Below, piece by piece: positions 26,697 to 35,964 of a DNA stretch of 64,000 bases. Where the stretch lies: the NCBI RefSeq assembly GCF_963975745.1, contig NZ_CAXBIB010000007.1, forward strand, positions 62,001 through 126,000, given 5' to 3'. Within the stretch, counting starts at the first letter, position 1. Every line of letters begins with the position of its first letter. Below the pieces are notes generated by a model that saw only the letters and a list, made by a program, of their open reading frames with translations, did no database searches and was not told the origin of the DNA. The DNA is from Parvibaculum sp963975745 (GTDB lineage: Bacteria; Pseudomonadota; Alphaproteobacteria; Parvibaculales; Parvibaculaceae). A program made the translations under genes and the position numbers.

Positions 26697-27102
26697 AGCG
26701 CACAAGGTCCGGGGGGCGCCGCTCCGCCTGCCCGCAATCGCCCCGCGCCTTGTCGCGCATCTGTATCACACCGCATCTGTGTCACGTCACTTGTGTATCA
26801 CGTCATGTGCCCCGCAATTGCCAGGGGCCGGCGCGCCATCCCGGCACTCGAACGCTCACAATGGAAGCCGCGACACAACAGCTTGCGTTGTCATACTCCG
26901 CATTACAGCCGTCTTGACGATACGAAACGCCCGCGGGCCGCGCCGACGGACCACCTCTTGCGATCTGCGGCGAAATAGCACCCGCCTGTCGGGCACAATC
27001 GAATAGTAAATCATTGTTACGGAGAACCACCGCGTTAGGATGAAGCGCTGCCAGGTTGATCATCATCTCGAAAGACCAGGGGATGACGGGGGAATGGGGA
27101 AC
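26697..27102. other. Intergenic region of 406 bp with short iterated repeats
   Basis: No gene is supported. Contains three TGTRTCAC repeats at a 16-bp period (listed separately) and must hold the promoter of the initiating transferase downstream. No clear terminator for the Rad52 operon was seen. Confidence 0.6.
26762..26809. promoter_or_regulatory. Three direct repeats TGTRTCAC at 16-bp spacing
   Basis: TGTATCAC at 26762, TGTGTCAC at 26778 and TGTATCAC at 26794, each unit exactly 16 bp apart, in the gap before the second initiating glycosyl-phosphotransferase. The regular spacing fits tandem binding of a regulator; no consensus was recognised. Confidence 0.5.
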
Positions 27103-28440
27103 ATGCCCGACAGGGCCGATACGATAAACACCGGCACCGACGCGGCACTGCCAGAAGTGGAGCGGCGGGACCGGACGTTGGCGGGCTTCCTGCGGCGGTC
27201 GATCTTCCGCAACCGCGTCCAGCTCCTTGGCGGGGTGCTCTTTGCCATCCTGCTGCCGCTTGTATTCCGCTTCAACCTGTTCGACGTCCCGCTGACGCAA
27301 TCGAGCCTGACCAACACGATCATCGGTGCGGCAATCGCCTTGACGCTCGGCTTCTTCTTCTATCGGCGGTTGACGGACTATCCGGGCACCGAAGGCATTT
27401 CCTATGCGGTACCGGTCTTTGCCCTGACCTATGCCGGCATCCTGGTCCTTTTCGTCTTCCTGCGCCTCGACTACAGCCGCTATCTCTTCGGCGCGAGCTA
27501 TCTGATGGCAGTCATCTGGTTTACTGCCCTGTCGATCGCCATGGTGCGGCTGCGGACCTACCGGATCGGCATCGTACCGGGCGGCAGCGTCGCCAGTCTG
27601 CCCGATCCTGGTTCGGTCCGCTGGGAAAGGCTGAGCGAACCCCGCGCCCTGCCGCACGGTCTCAATGCAGTTGTCGCCGATCTGCGCACAGATTTTTCGC
27701 CGGAATGGGAGCGTTTCATCGCCGAAACGGCGATCGCCGGAACGCCGGTCTTCCATGTCAAGCAGCTGCAGGAAACGCTGACCGGCCGCGTCGAGATCGA
27801 GCATCTCTCCGAAAACACGCTGGGCGCGCTCAACCCCAACGACCTTTATCTGAAGATCAAGCAGGCGATCGACTGGCTGGGCGCGCTCATCGCGCTACTG
27901 GTGACCTTGCCGCTGCTGGCGGCGATCGCGGCCGTCATCCGCCTTGAATCGAAAGGGCCCGCCCTGTTCAGGCAGGCCCGGATGGGCTACCGCGGCAATG
28001 TTTTCACGGTCTACAAGTTCCGCACCATGACGACGGAACGTGACAGTACCAGGTCGGCACGTGAGCAGGCGATGACACAGGACGCAGACCAGCGCATCAC
28101 CCGTTTCGGCCGCTTCCTGCGCCGCACCAGGCTCGACGAACTGCCGCAGATGATCAACATCCTGCGCGGCGAGATGAGCTGGATCGGCCCACGCCCGGAA
28201 GCGGTGCCGCTATCGGAATGGTATGAGCAGGAACTGCCCTTCTACCGCTACCGCCATATCGTGCGGCCGGGGATTTCGGGCTGGGCCCAGGTGATGCAGG
28301 GTCATGTGGCCGCGCCAGATCAGGTGCTTGAGAAGCTCCATTACGACTTCTACTACATCAAGAACTTCTCGCCCTGGCTCGATCTTTTGATCGTGTTGAA
28401 GACGATCCGCACCATGCTGACGGGCTTCGGGGCGCGCTAG
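27103..28440 (+). CDS. Polyprenyl glycosylphosphotransferase (initiating transferase)
   Basis: About 445 aa. Four or five N-terminal membrane segments (first around LLGGVLFAILLPLVF), a soluble middle part, then a bacterial sugar transferase domain: IKQAIDWLGALIALLVTLPL, YKFRTMTTERD, DELPQMINILRGEMSWIGPR and PGISGWAQVMQGHV. It primes undecaprenyl phosphate for the Wzx/Wzy locus that follows. Start not certain: ATGs at 27040, 27094 and 27103 are in frame and the last has a G-rich Shine-Dalgarno-like stretch upstream. Its stop overlaps the stop of the convergent glycosyltransferase by 4 bp. It is a second initiating enzyme, distinct from the WbaP-like one at 2.5 kb. Confidence 0.88.
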   Translation: MPDRADTINTGTDAALPEVERRDRTLAGFLRRSIFRNRVQLLGGVLFAILLPLVFRFNLFDVPLTQSSLTNTIIGAAIALTLGFFFYRRLTDYPGTEGISYAVPVFALTYAGILVLFVFLRLDYSRYLFGASYLMAVIWFTALSIAMVRLRTYRIGIVPGGSVASLPDPGSVRWERLSEPRALPHGLNAVVADLRTDFSPEWERFIAETAIAGTPVFHVKQLQETLTGRVEIEHLSENTLGALNPNDLYLKIKQAIDWLGALIALLVTLPLLAAIAAVIRLESKGPALFRQARMGYRGNVFTVYKFRTMTTERDSTRSAREQAMTQDADQRITRFGRFLRRTRLDELPQMINILRGEMSWIGPRPEAVPLSEWYEQELPFYRYRHIVRPGISGWAQVMQGHVAAPDQVLEKLHYDFYYIKNFSPWLDLLIVLKTIRTMLTGFGAR

Positions 28441-29678
28441 GCGGCGGAGCGCCGCGTCGCAACGTCCTGCAGAATGTCCAGCATGCGGCCCGCCAGCACC
28501 CGACGGTCATAGCGGGCGGCGGCGGCCGGCCCGTTGCCGCGAAGCCTTTGCAGGGTCTCGGGCTCCGAGACAAGCGTCCGAAGGACGCGGCAAAGATCGT
28601 CGTAATCTTCTGGTTCGAAACTCAGGCCGACCTGTTCCTGTGTCACGATCATCGCTGACTCGCCGCGCACGCCATGCAGCACCGGAATCCCCATGCCCAT
28701 GCATTCGAAAAGCTTCGAGGGGATCACTGTTTCGAAAAGCGGCGTCCGGCGCAGATGGATGATCGAAGCGTCGAGCAACGACCAGTAACGCACGACCTCG
28801 TCCTTCGGCACGGTATCGACGAATATCACATTGTCGAGCCCTTCCTTGCCTGCGCGCGCAACAAGGGCGGCCTTGCTCGATCCGTCGCCCAGGAACAGGA
28901 AACGGAACCGGTCGCCATCGGGTTCTGCCCTGATCTTGCCGGCCGCATCAAGAATCGTCTCCAGCGCATGCGCCATGCCATGCGTGCCGATATAGCCGGC
29001 GACGAACTTGCCCTCGAGGCCGAGCTCGGCCGCAAGCCCCGAATCCTTTTCGCGCGGAGCAAAACGGCTGGTATCGACGCCATTGGTCACGACATGGATC
29101 TTCGCGCCGTCGATACCGCGCGCAATCAGATTGTCGCGAAAGGCATGCGTGACCGCCACGATGGCGCTCGCGCGGCGGTAGAGAAAGAGCTCGAGCTTCT
29201 CGAGGAGATCGAGCGCCCGCGAGGAGCGCATGGCACCAACGGTACGGATCGATTCCGGCCAGATGTCGCGCAGCTCGAAAATCCAGGGCCGCCGCTTGAG
29301 CAGGGAGGTCATGAAGGCCGCGACCGCCGTGAAGAACTGCGGCGAGGTTCCGATGATGATATCGACCTTGCGCACGAAGAGCGCGGCGAAGAACGCCGAC
29401 AGCATGAAACTCAGATAGTCGAGTATCCGCTTCAGAAAGCCTTCATTGGCGGTGATATAGGTCCAGACCCGGATCACGCGGATGCCGGACATCTCTTCAG
29501 CCTGCCAGAGACGGTTGCGATAGCCGCCGAATACCTCTCCCTTGGGAAAGTTCGGCACGCCGGTAATGACCGTCACCCGGTGCCCGGCCTTCACCCATTC
29601 ACGGCAATGCTCGAATGTGCGGCTGGCCGGCGCATTGACCTCGGGCGGAAAATTGTCGCTGAGAAAGAGGATATGCAT
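28437..29678 (-). CDS. WbuB-like family 4 glycosyltransferase
   Basis: 413-aa GT-B enzyme. N-terminal FLSDNFPPEVNAPASRTFEH is characteristic of WbuB-type transferases (in E. coli, L-FucNAc transfer). The C-terminal GT1 domain shows GYIGTHGMAHALETILDAA, FLFLGDGSSKAAL and the donor-binding PSKLFECMGMGIPVLHGVRG with its Glu. Last gene of the leftward polysaccharide operon, 5 bp after the heparinase-like gene. Sugar specificity is inferred only from family resemblance. Confidence 0.88.
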   Translation of the reverse strand: MHILFLSDNFPPEVNAPASRTFEHCREWVKAGHRVTVITGVPNFPKGEVFGGYRNRLWQAEEMSGIRVIRVWTYITANEGFLKRILDYLSFMLSAFFAALFVRKVDIIIGTSPQFFTAVAAFMTSLLKRRPWIFELRDIWPESIRTVGAMRSSRALDLLEKLELFLYRRASAIVAVTHAFRDNLIARGIDGAKIHVVTNGVDTSRFAPREKDSGLAAELGLEGKFVAGYIGTHGMAHALETILDAAGKIRAEPDGDRFRFLFLGDGSSKAALVARAGKEGLDNVIFVDTVPKDEVVRYWSLLDASIIHLRRTPLFETVIPSKLFECMGMGIPVLHGVRGESAMIVTQEQVGLSFEPEDYDDLCRVLRTLVSEPETLQRLRGNGPAAAARYDRRVLAGRMLDILQDVATRRSAA

Positions 29679-29683
29679 GCGCC

Positions 29684-31342
29684 TCAGGACCGCCCGTCAT
29701 GCCAGGCGAAGACGATCTCGCTCTGCCCGCCATGGAGAGCGACGGCGAGGCACTGGCTGGCGCAGGCCTCGCCGAAGCGCGGATGCCAGGTCGCCGGCTC
29801 GATCCGCGCCCGTCCGCGGCGGACCTGCCAGGAAAAACGCTTGCCGTTCGGGGTCAGCCCCTCGCCGGCCGAAGGATCGGATGCCGGCACAAGCGTCACC
29901 CCGGGATGAACATGAAACCGCGCCTCGGCCGGCAGGGTGCCAGTGCCGATACGGTCGCTGATGGCAAGCGAGCCGTCATCCATGCGCCAGCGCCGTTGAT
30001 GCAGGGGCGCGCCGGGCAGGCGCCGATAGCCGTCATGCGTGCCCTGGGCGATCGGCGCTTCGCCCGTCGTCACCACCATATCGCGCAGCCGTGCCCGCCG
30101 GGCGACCCGGAAGCCGCCCCAGACTTCGGAGGAATCCCGGCCGTCGATGATCACCGTGTTATGGGCGGCCGTGCCGCGTTGCCGGAGGCGCTCATCGCTG
30201 TCGCCATAGCAGGAGGTTCCGGAATTGACGAGGACCCGCTCGCCGAACAGGGACAGCTCGAAACTGAGCGTATCGGCATGGGCATGACCCGGCAGATAGT
30301 CGGGGCCCACCGGGGCCATGTCGAGAAGCGCGACGGCCGGCCCGCATGAGAGCCGCGCATAGCCGCTCGCCGCGCGCCATTGCGTCGGCGGCAGGCGGTC
30401 GACCGCCTCGAAACCGAGACGCCCGGCATAGGCATCGAGTTCGGCATTGTCGGGCGCGATGCCGAAAGCCGCATCGTTGAAAAAGGAAATCCCGCCATCG
30501 GGATGGCTCATCGCATCAAGCCAGCCCCGCATCGCCTCTATCCGTTCGCACCAGCAATCGACCTGCGTCTGCTGCGCCGGCACCAGCCCCGCCCGGTAGC
30601 AGGCGGCGATGTTGACCAGATCAAGCAGATCCTCGAGCGCCAGCGCATGATACATCGGGCTCCGCTCGAAATGGCCGCCATCGGCCAGGATCTGCTCGGG
30701 AAGCTCGCGTGCCAGGATCGCAAGGCCCGTCTCCAGCCAGCTCTCGGCCTCCGCGCCCTCGAAGAACAGACCGGCAAAGACCAGCGCCTTGGCGTTCGAG
30801 AACAGATGATTGCCGAGCAGATGATATTCGAGCCGGCGCGACAGCCAGCGCGCCTGGACGGCAAGGCTCTGCACCGCCGCCGCTGACAACATGTTGCCGG
30901 CACGCGCCCATTTGATCCAGTTGACGATCCGGAGCGAGGTCGGATAGGGCTCCCAGCCACTGCCGCGGCCGGGTGAATTCTGCGCAAGCCAGTCCGCGAT
31001 CAGCGCGACATGCCAGCCGGCCCGCTCCGGTGCCCCGGTCGCATTGAGATCGTCGAAATAATGCTGGTTGTAGCGCCAGAGCTTGTCGCGGGCCGGGCCG
31101 TCCCAGCCGATTTCGGCAAGCGTGCCGGTCTCGCCGAGAAAACGGAACGCGCCGGGCCCGGCAAGGCTCGGCGCGCGCGCCGCTGGCGCGACCCAGGCAC
31201 CCGAGGGCGCGCGCAGGTCCGGCGCCGGCGCGGCATCGACCCGCGGGCGGACGAGCCGGAAGCGGACCCGGCCATAGACCTGCACAGGCCGCAAATGGCG
31301 CAGCGTGTGCCAGTAGAGAGATGCGGTCCGCAGCACGCTCAT
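29684..31342 (-). CDS. Heparinase II/III-like protein
   Basis: 552 aa with the alpha-toroid plus beta-sheet architecture of heparinase II/III relatives: KLWRYNQHYFDDLN, GSGWEPYPTSLRIVNWIKW, NHLFSNAKALVFAGLFF, GHFERSPMYHALALEDLLD and LPGHAHADTLSFELSLFGER. Such proteins occur repeatedly in Wzy-type polysaccharide loci, where they may trim or modify uronic-acid-containing chains; no signal peptide is evident, so a periplasmic role is not assured. The start overlaps the WecB stop by 4 bp. Confidence 0.88.
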   Translation of the reverse strand: MSVLRTASLYWHTLRHLRPVQVYGRVRFRLVRPRVDAAPAPDLRAPSGAWVAPAARAPSLAGPGAFRFLGETGTLAEIGWDGPARDKLWRYNQHYFDDLNATGAPERAGWHVALIADWLAQNSPGRGSGWEPYPTSLRIVNWIKWARAGNMLSAAAVQSLAVQARWLSRRLEYHLLGNHLFSNAKALVFAGLFFEGAEAESWLETGLAILARELPEQILADGGHFERSPMYHALALEDLLDLVNIAACYRAGLVPAQQTQVDCWCERIEAMRGWLDAMSHPDGGISFFNDAAFGIAPDNAELDAYAGRLGFEAVDRLPPTQWRAASGYARLSCGPAVALLDMAPVGPDYLPGHAHADTLSFELSLFGERVLVNSGTSCYGDSDERLRQRGTAAHNTVIIDGRDSSEVWGGFRVARRARLRDMVVTTGEAPIAQGTHDGYRRLPGAPLHQRRWRMDDGSLAISDRIGTGTLPAEARFHVHPGVTLVPASDPSAGEGLTPNGKRFSWQVRRGRARIEPATWHPRFGEACASQCLAVALHGGQSEIVFAWHDGRS

Positions 31343-32436
31343 GCCGGCTGCAACAGCCGTTCGAGATGCTGCACGATGCGCGGACCGGTCTGGCCGTCCC
31401 AGAGTTCGGGAATGCCGCCCTTCTTCCAGTCGCCGGCAAACAACCGGTCGAGCGCCGGCGCAAGCCGCGCCGGATCGGTGCCGATCAGCTCGTTGGTGCC
31501 GATGCTGACCGTCTCGGGCCGCTCGGTCGTGTCGCGCAAGGTGAGGCAGGGCACGCCGAGCACGGTGGTTTCCTCGGTGATGCCGCCTGAATCCGTGATC
31601 ACGGCTTTCGCATGTTGGACGAGATAGTTGAACTCGAGATAGGGCTGGGGCTCGACCAGATGAAAGCCGGCCGGCGCCGCGCCCAGCGCCTCGAGGGTCC
31701 GGGCGGTGCGCGGATGAACCGGGAAGACGACCGGCAGCCCGCGCGTCGCCGCACCGATTGCGCCCAGCAGGCGAGTGAAGGCCCCGCCCTCATCGACATT
31801 GGCCGGCCGGTGCAGCGTGACCACGAAATAGCCCCCGGCCTCAAGCCCATATGCGTCCCAGAAACCCGGCTTCTGCAACCGCGGCAGATTGGTGAGCAGC
31901 GTGTCGATCATCGTGTTGCCGACAAAGAAGAGCCGTTCGTCGCCGATGCCGGCGCGGCGCAGATTGTCGTTGGCGATTGTGCTGGTGGTGAAGAAGAAAT
32001 TGCTGATGGCGTCGGTCACCATCCGGTTGATCTCCTCGGGCATGCTCCAGTCGCCCGAGCGGATGCCGGCCTCGACATGCGCGACCGGAACCTGCAGCTT
32101 CTGCGCCGCAATGGCGCAGGCCATGGTCGAGGTGACGTCGCCCACCACCAGGCAGAGCCGGCTCGGCGCCTCGATGAGCAGCTTTTCGTAGCGCGTCATG
32201 ATCGCCGCCGTCTGCTCGGCCTGCGTACCGGAGCCGACCTCGAGATTGACATGCGGATCGGGAATGCCGAGCTGAGTGAAGAAATCGCCCGACATGCGCG
32301 CATCGTAATGCTGCCCGGTATGGACAAGCCGGTAGCGCAGGGGACCGCCTTCGGCCATGCGCTGGTCCAGCGCGCGAATGATCGGCGCGATCTTCATGAA
32401 ATTGGGCCGCGCTCCGGCGATGATGTCGATCAGCAT
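31339..32436 (-). CDS. wecB: Non-hydrolysing UDP-N-acetylglucosamine 2-epimerase family
   Basis: 365 aa. Converts UDP-GlcNAc (or a uronate/diamino derivative, as in WbpI) to the ManNAc form. Seen: AGARPNFMKIAPIIRAL, HTGQHYDARMSGDFF, GDVTSTMACAIAA, HVEAGIRSGDWSMPEEINR and TDSGGITEET, all catalytic or UDP-contacting blocks. The ATG at 32436 begins MLIDIIAGARPN and overlaps the upstream gene by 7 bp; the longer frame is dismissed. With the dehydrogenase at 45.4 kb it could supply ManNAcA, or act on a 2,3-diamino uronate (inference). The symbol is by family only. Confidence 0.9.
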   Translation of the reverse strand: MLIDIIAGARPNFMKIAPIIRALDQRMAEGGPLRYRLVHTGQHYDARMSGDFFTQLGIPDPHVNLEVGSGTQAEQTAAIMTRYEKLLIEAPSRLCLVVGDVTSTMACAIAAQKLQVPVAHVEAGIRSGDWSMPEEINRMVTDAISNFFFTTSTIANDNLRRAGIGDERLFFVGNTMIDTLLTNLPRLQKPGFWDAYGLEAGGYFVVTLHRPANVDEGGAFTRLLGAIGAATRGLPVVFPVHPRTARTLEALGAAPAGFHLVEPQPYLEFNYLVQHAKAVITDSGGITEETTVLGVPCLTLRDTTERPETVSIGTNELIGTDPARLAPALDRLFAGDWKKGGIPELWDGQTGPRIVQHLERLLQPA

Positions 32437-34571
32437 GATCCGTCCGCGAGGCTCGCGGCGATCTCGATCGTCGCGCGGCTGACTTCGAAGATCTCGGCAG
32501 CCGGGATCGGCGCCGGTCCGCCCGCGCGCACCGCCTCGACAAAGGCCTTGGCGCAAGCTCCCTGCCCCTTGTCCTGGCGCCAGAGGTTCATCCGCGAGAA
32601 GCCCTTCCAGCCCCAGCCGCGCAGGCGCCGGAAATTGTCGAGCTGCAGCACCCGGCCGGCGGCGAAGACCTCGAGCCGCTCCTTGGGGAAGCCCTTGTCG
32701 CCATTGGCGAGATAATGGATCGTGCCGACCGAGCCGTCGGCGAATTCGAGCGTGATCACCGCCTTGTCGTCCCGGATCGCAAGCGCCGGATGCCGGCCCA
32801 GCGCCACCGCGTGATGACGCAGGATCGGCGCCCCGGCGAGATGGCGCAGCAGATCGATGAAATGACAGGCCTCGCCGACGATACGGCCGCCGCCGACCGC
32901 CCGGGCTTGCGTCCAGTGATCGGCCGGAATGGCGCCGGCATTGACCGTCATGATGAAGCTCTTGGGTTCGGCGACCTGGTCGAGCAGTGATTTGATCCTG
33001 ATCGCCTGCGGCGCGAAGCGGCGGTTGAAACCGAGCATCAGCAATTGCGCAGGCCGCGCCACCGCCTCGGCCTCGATCGCCTCGAGTTCCGCCAGCGTCA
33101 GGCAGAGCGGCTTTTCGCAGAAGACATGCTTGCCGGCCCGGAACGCCGCCAGCACCTGAGCCCCATGCGCATCGTGGCGCGTGGCGATGACCACGGTGTC
33201 GACCGCCGGATCGGCCAGCGCGGCGGCGCTGTCGGTGGCGGCGGCGGCGAAGCCGTATTTGCGTCCGAAATGCACCGCGCTGACGCCGCCGGCGCTGACC
33301 ACCGTCTGCAGCGAGGCGCCGGCCGCCTTGAAGGCGGGGATCAGCACCCGGCCGGCATAATTGCCGGCGCCCAGAAAACCGACGCCGGCCTTGCCGGGCG
33401 CGGCGGCGCGGGGCCCAAGCGCAACCTGGCGCGCGGGCGGCGCTTCACGTTCCGCCGCATCGGCGCCCGGATATTGCAGCAGGATGCCGAGCGACGGCGC
33501 GCCGGACGAAAGCAGCGCATAGGCCTCGGGAGCCGCCGCGAGCGGGAAGCGATGCGAGATCAGCGGCGCGACATCGAGTGTGCCCGCCGCCATCATGTCG
33601 AGCGCCGCCTCGAAATTGCGTTGCTCGGTCCAGCGCACGAAGCCGACCGGATAATCCTGGCCGCCCTCCTCGTAAGCCGGGTCGTAGCGGCCCGGCCCGT
33701 AGGAACAGCTGACCTGGAAGCTCAACTCCTTCTCGTAGAAATCGGCCCGCGACAGCTTCAGCCCGGTGACGCCGACCAGCACGATGCGGCCGCGTTGACG
33801 GCAGATCTGCGCCGCCTGGTGCACCGGTTCGTCGCTTTTGGTCGAGGCCGTGATGATGACGGCATCGACGCCGCGCCCGCGAGAGAAGGCCTGCGCGGCG
33901 GCCAGCACATCGCCGCCGGCGCCGGGATTGACGGTCTCGGCCCCGAACTGCCGCGCTAGCGCCAGCCGCGCCTCGTTGAAATCGATGCCGAGCACGCGGC
34001 AGCCCTGCGCCTTCAGCATCTGCACGGTCAGAAGGCCGATCAGGCCGAGCCCGGTGACGACCACGCATTCGCCGAGCGTCGGCGCGGCGAGACGGATGCC
34101 CTGCAAGCCGATCGCGGCCAGCACGGTGAAGGCGGCCTGCTCGTCGCTGACACCGTCGGGAATGCGCGCGCAGAGATTGAGAGGCACGCTGACGATTTCG
34201 GCATGGCGCCCGTTGCTGGCAACCCGGTCACCGATCGAAAAGCCCACCACGCCGGCGCCCACCTCGGCGACGCGGCCGACGTTGCAATAGCCGGGCGCCA
34301 GCGGCTGATCGAGCTTGCTCTGCACCGCCTCGAAGGTGGCGGCCAGCCCGTCGGTGCGCGCCTTGTCGAGCACCATGCGCACCTTGTCGGGCTGCTGGCG
34401 CGCCTTGTCGAACCAGTTGGCCTGGCCGAACTCGACCAGCATGCGCTCTGTGCCGGCGGAAACCAGAGAGGCCGCCGTGCGGATCAAAAGCCGCCTCGCC
34501 GCCCCGCGCGGGGCGGGTACATCGGCAAGCTCTATCGTGCCGTTCTTCAGGGACTGGAGGAGTTGTTTCAT
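32430..34571 (-). CDS. Bi-domain oxidoreductase (zinc-less ADH plus Gfo/Idh/MocA)
   Basis: 713-aa fusion. Residues 1-370 are an MDR-type alcohol dehydrogenase: LVSAGTERMLVEFGQANWFD, APGYCNVGRVAEVGAGVVGF and NAD-binding VVVTGLGLIGLLTVQMLKAQ. Residues about 395-713 are a Gfo/Idh/MocA dehydrogenase: VGFLGAGNYAGRVLIPAFKA, HVFCEKPLCLT and GEACHFIDLLRHL. This fused pair travels with heparinase-like and WecB genes in many polysaccharide loci; its substrate is not established. Overlaps the hisF-like gene by ATGA upstream and wecB downstream. It marks the left edge of the AT-richer cassette: its own composition is strongly GC-rich. Confidence 0.88.
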   Translation of the reverse strand: MKQLLQSLKNGTIELADVPAPRGAARRLLIRTAASLVSAGTERMLVEFGQANWFDKARQQPDKVRMVLDKARTDGLAATFEAVQSKLDQPLAPGYCNVGRVAEVGAGVVGFSIGDRVASNGRHAEIVSVPLNLCARIPDGVSDEQAAFTVLAAIGLQGIRLAAPTLGECVVVTGLGLIGLLTVQMLKAQGCRVLGIDFNEARLALARQFGAETVNPGAGGDVLAAAQAFSRGRGVDAVIITASTKSDEPVHQAAQICRQRGRIVLVGVTGLKLSRADFYEKELSFQVSCSYGPGRYDPAYEEGGQDYPVGFVRWTEQRNFEAALDMMAAGTLDVAPLISHRFPLAAAPEAYALLSSGAPSLGILLQYPGADAAEREAPPARQVALGPRAAAPGKAGVGFLGAGNYAGRVLIPAFKAAGASLQTVVSAGGVSAVHFGRKYGFAAAATDSAAALADPAVDTVVIATRHDAHGAQVLAAFRAGKHVFCEKPLCLTLAELEAIEAEAVARPAQLLMLGFNRRFAPQAIRIKSLLDQVAEPKSFIMTVNAGAIPADHWTQARAVGGGRIVGEACHFIDLLRHLAGAPILRHHAVALGRHPALAIRDDKAVITLEFADGSVGTIHYLANGDKGFPKERLEVFAAGRVLQLDNFRRLRGWGWKGFSRMNLWRQDKGQGACAKAFVEAVRAGGPAPIPAAEIFEVSRATIEIAASLADGSC

Positions 34572-35350
34572 ACGAATTGCCCGGCGCGCCGCAGAAGCGC
34601 TTCTTTCTCGGTGCGGCTAGGATAATTGATCAGAACGGCACGGTATTTTCCCTTGAACACAAACAGACTGCCAGCCGCAGCACCGACGATGCCTTCAGCT
34701 GCAAAAAGTTGTTCAATGTCCGAGAGTGACCCTGCCCCCCCAAGAAACGTGACCGGCAAACGAACACACTCGCGCAAACGCTCTACAAGCTCCATATCGT
34801 ATCCCTGCATCGTGCCATCCCGATCGACCGAATTGAGAACAATCTCGCCAGCACCAAGATCCTGCAACCGCTCAGCAAAAACAAATGGATCAAGACCTGC
34901 CCGAACCGTTGCATTGTGCGTGACGACTTCCGGTCGTCGCATCAAACCAGTATATTTGACATCGAGCACCGCAACGATGCTCTGGCTGCCGACACGCGCC
35001 GCCGCGGATGAAACGAGTTCGGGCTCATGCACCACCGCGGCGCTGAGCGCCACTTTCTCGACGCCGAGACCGATGATCCTCTCGATCTGTTCATGCGTCC
35101 TGATACCACCGCCATAGCAAAGTGGCATACGGCACTCATTGGCGAGATTCGCAATCATGCGATAATCCGGCTCCCGTCCGAGGCGCGTCGCATCAATATC
35201 GAGGACGACGAGTTCGTCCACCTCCTTTTCATTGTAGATGCGAACCGCATTGATCGGATCGCCGACATATTTCGGCTCCGCGAACTTGATCGTTTTCACA
35301 AGGCCCCGATCGTGGACCAGCAGACAGGGTATAAGACGTGGACGCAGCAA
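34568..35350 (-). CDS. HisF-like synthase/cyclase subunit of acetamidino-sugar synthesis (WbuZ type)
   Basis: 260-aa TIM barrel homologous to imidazole glycerol-phosphate synthase HisF. Position 11, the essential Asp of histidine-pathway HisF (ACLD), is Leu here (PCLL), whereas Asp130 (VAVLDVK) is kept. That, plus company with a HisH-like glutaminase and a WbuX/WbpG-like enzyme, places it in the branch that channels ammonia for amidination of an N-acetyl sugar rather than in histidine synthesis. It lies 2 bp after the hisH-like stop and overlaps the next gene. Noticeably AT-richer than the downstream genes. Confidence 0.85.
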   Translation of the reverse strand: MLRPRLIPCLLVHDRGLVKTIKFAEPKYVGDPINAVRIYNEKEVDELVVLDIDATRLGREPDYRMIANLANECRMPLCYGGGIRTHEQIERIIGLGVEKVALSAAVVHEPELVSSAAARVGSQSIVAVLDVKYTGLMRRPEVVTHNATVRAGLDPFVFAERLQDLGAGEIVLNSVDRDGTMQGYDMELVERLRECVRLPVTFLGGAGSLSDIEQLFAAEGIVGAAAGSLFVFKGKYRAVLINYPSRTEKEALLRRAGQFV

Positions 35351-35352
35351 GA

Positions 35353-35964
35353 TCAGACCTCGGCAAAATTCTTCAGCAGACGAATGCCCCAGTCATGGCT
35401 CTTTTCGGGATGAAACTGGGTTGCCCAGATATGACCCTGTGCAATCGCGGATGCGAACGGCTTTCCGTACACGGTCGTGCCGAATATGCATTCCTCAGAA
35501 TCCGGTTTGAAAAAGTAGGAATGCAGAAAGTAGAACTGGGGGTCGGAAATATCGCGAAACAGAGGGCAGCCCGGTTTTGGGGCAACATCGTTCCATCCCA
35601 TATGCGGCAGGCAGGCGTTGCCCTTGAACCAGCTATCGTCAAACCGCTTCACGTCGGCGGCAACCCATCCGAGGCCGGGCTTCATTCCCTCATCACTGCC
35701 ACGCGCCATGATCTGCATGCCGACACATACGCCGAGTACGGGAACACTGTCGACCCGCACCCGCCTGTCCAGCACAGAGAGCATGCCGGAGGACGCCAGC
35801 CGCTCCATCGCCCAATCGAAGGCTCCCACCCCCGGCAGGATAAGCCGCTCGGCGGTTTCCAGCTGAGCTTCTGTGCGCACAGCCGCCGCATTGATTCCAA
35901 GCCGCCTGTAGATATTCTCAAAGGCGCAGACATTGCCCAGTCCGTAATCGACGATGCCGATCAC
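35353..35964 (-). CDS. HisH-like glutamine amidotransferase (WbuY type)
   Basis: 203-aa class I glutaminase. Catalytic Cys80 in PVLGVCVGMQIMA, the oxyanion and His motif TQFHPEKSHDWG near the C-terminus, and N-terminal IVDYGLGNVCAFENIYRRLG identify it. It would release ammonia from glutamine for transfer through the HisF-like partner to the WbuX-like enzyme. Overlaps wbuX upstream by ATGA. Confidence 0.88.
   Translation of the reverse strand: MIGIVDYGLGNVCAFENIYRRLGINAAAVRTEAQLETAERLILPGVGAFDWAMERLASSGMLSVLDRRVRVDSVPVLGVCVGMQIMARGSDEGMKPGLGWVAADVKRFDDSWFKGNACLPHMGWNDVAPKPGCPLFRDISDPQFYFLHSYFFKPDSEECIFGTTVYGKPFASAIAQGHIWATQFHPEKSHDWGIRLLKNFAEV

Noticed and set aside
26762..26809. CRISPR-like repeats
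   Set aside because: Only three 8-bp cores at 16-bp spacing, too short for repeat-spacer units, and no cas gene.
34568..35964. Histidine biosynthesis hisF/hisH
   Set aside because: Asp11 is missing in the HisF-like protein and a WbuX-type gene is coupled to them; no other his gene is nearby.
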